NCBI GenBank assembly: GCA_013141065.1 | Contig: JABFRR010000014.1 | Location: 1 to 64,000, forward strand | Direction: 5' to 3' | Length of the DNA: 64,000 nt | Origin: Bacteriovoracaceae bacterium | GTDB taxonomy: Bacteria > Bdellovibrionota > Bacteriovoracia > Bacteriovoracales > Bacteriovoracaceae | Shown: positions 63,978-64,000 of the stretch, in pieces | Position numbering within the stretch: the stretch's first letter is position 1 | Layout of the letters: every line of letters begins with the position of its first letter | Notes under the pieces: model-generated | Databases searched by the model: none | The model's input: only the letters and a program-made list of their open reading frames with translations | What the model was told of the DNA's origin: nothing | Program-made: the position numbers and the translations under genes

Positions 63978-64000
63978 ATGAAAAAATTAATTTTAGCGTC
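63978..64000 (+). CDS. Start of a further gene, cut by the window end
   Basis: AAGGA precedes ATG 63978, which opens MKKLILA, probably a signal peptide. The frame has no stop before the window ends, so the gene is partial. Nothing more can be said. Confidence 0.5.

Noticed and set aside
1-64000. CRISPR arrays, rRNA or tRNA genes
   Set aside because: No regularly spaced repeats, no cas-like proteins, and no rRNA or cloverleaf sequences were recognised on reading the window.

Overview
The window is AT-rich DNA from a Gram-negative bacterium. It encodes lipoproteins with clear lipoboxes, an OmpA-family protein, a DUF3570 outer-membrane barrel and many secreted small proteins. A TIGR02147/DUF4423-type regulator, abundant two-component parts, a secreted caspase-like peptidase and a HExxH lipoprotein fit a Bdellovibrionota/Bacteriovoracales-like organism. 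That assignment is an inference; there is no rRNA or tRNA gene here to test it.

Layout. 1-1.3 kb: decayed Tn5/IS4-like transposase. 1.5-9 kb: di-haem lipoprotein, photolyase, PhnA-like protein, a DUF4266-DUF3570-TlpA-ApbE operon, and two related membrane proteins on the other strand. 9-11 kb: intact IS5 copy and broken IS630. 11-14.5 kb: EamA exporter, aspartoacylase-like enzyme, alpha/beta hydrolase. 14.5-17.9 kb: two diverged IS copies in tandem, separated and flanked by the same 9-bp repeat. 18-21.6 kb: PaiB-like flavoprotein, GNAT enzymes, DUF4258/MqsA-like toxin-antitoxin pair. 21.7-29.6 kb: complete kdpFABCDE. 29.7-34 kb: cold-shock-domain gene split by an IS3 element, methyltransferase, cNMP-binding protein with phosphoesterase. 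34-39 kb: lipoproteins, a HExxH protein with an in-frame TGA, M23 peptidase. 39.2-45.4 kb: two-domain KaiC-like ATPase (split by a pair of ISAs1 elements), receiver, hybrid histidine kinase. 45.6-50 kb: broken IS110, and an OmpA lipoprotein split by a second copy of the IS3 element. 50-52.4 kb: Hpt protein, frameshifted OmpR-type regulator, and a small stress-protein cluster (DUF1328, CsbD, DUF883-like). 52.4-54.5 kb: umuDC with a 157-bp duplicated promoter region. 54.5-57.5 kb: ThiF-like E1, SAM methyltransferase and an acyltransferase-PilZ fusion. 57.5-62 kb: TIGR02147 regulator, glutathione transferase, an IS5-split DUF3365 haem protein and a sulfide:quinone oxidoreductase. 62-64 kb: secreted caspase-like protein and small secreted proteins.

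How genes work together. Three candidate systems stand out. (1) The ApbE operon: the DUF3570 barrel carries a D-G-K-T-G-A-S match to the ApbE flavinylation consensus, so it may be a covalent flavoprotein in the outer membrane. (2) The E1/methyltransferase/acyltransferase-PilZ operon looks like a small-molecule or acyl-conjugate pathway gated by c-di-GMP, since the RxxxR and NxSxxG motifs are both present. (3) A 20-bp palindrome between the TIGR02147 regulator and the glutathione transferase recurs with one change in its 14-bp core upstream of the sulfide:quinone oxidoreductase operon, suggesting a small redox-stress regulon.

Quality caution. Four host genes regain their frame exactly when the inserted IS and one target repeat are removed, so those insertions look recent. 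Yet most transposase genes carry several single-base losses, nearly all -1 and often in homopolymers, and two single-copy genes show the same defect. This may be real decay or uncorrected sequencing error.
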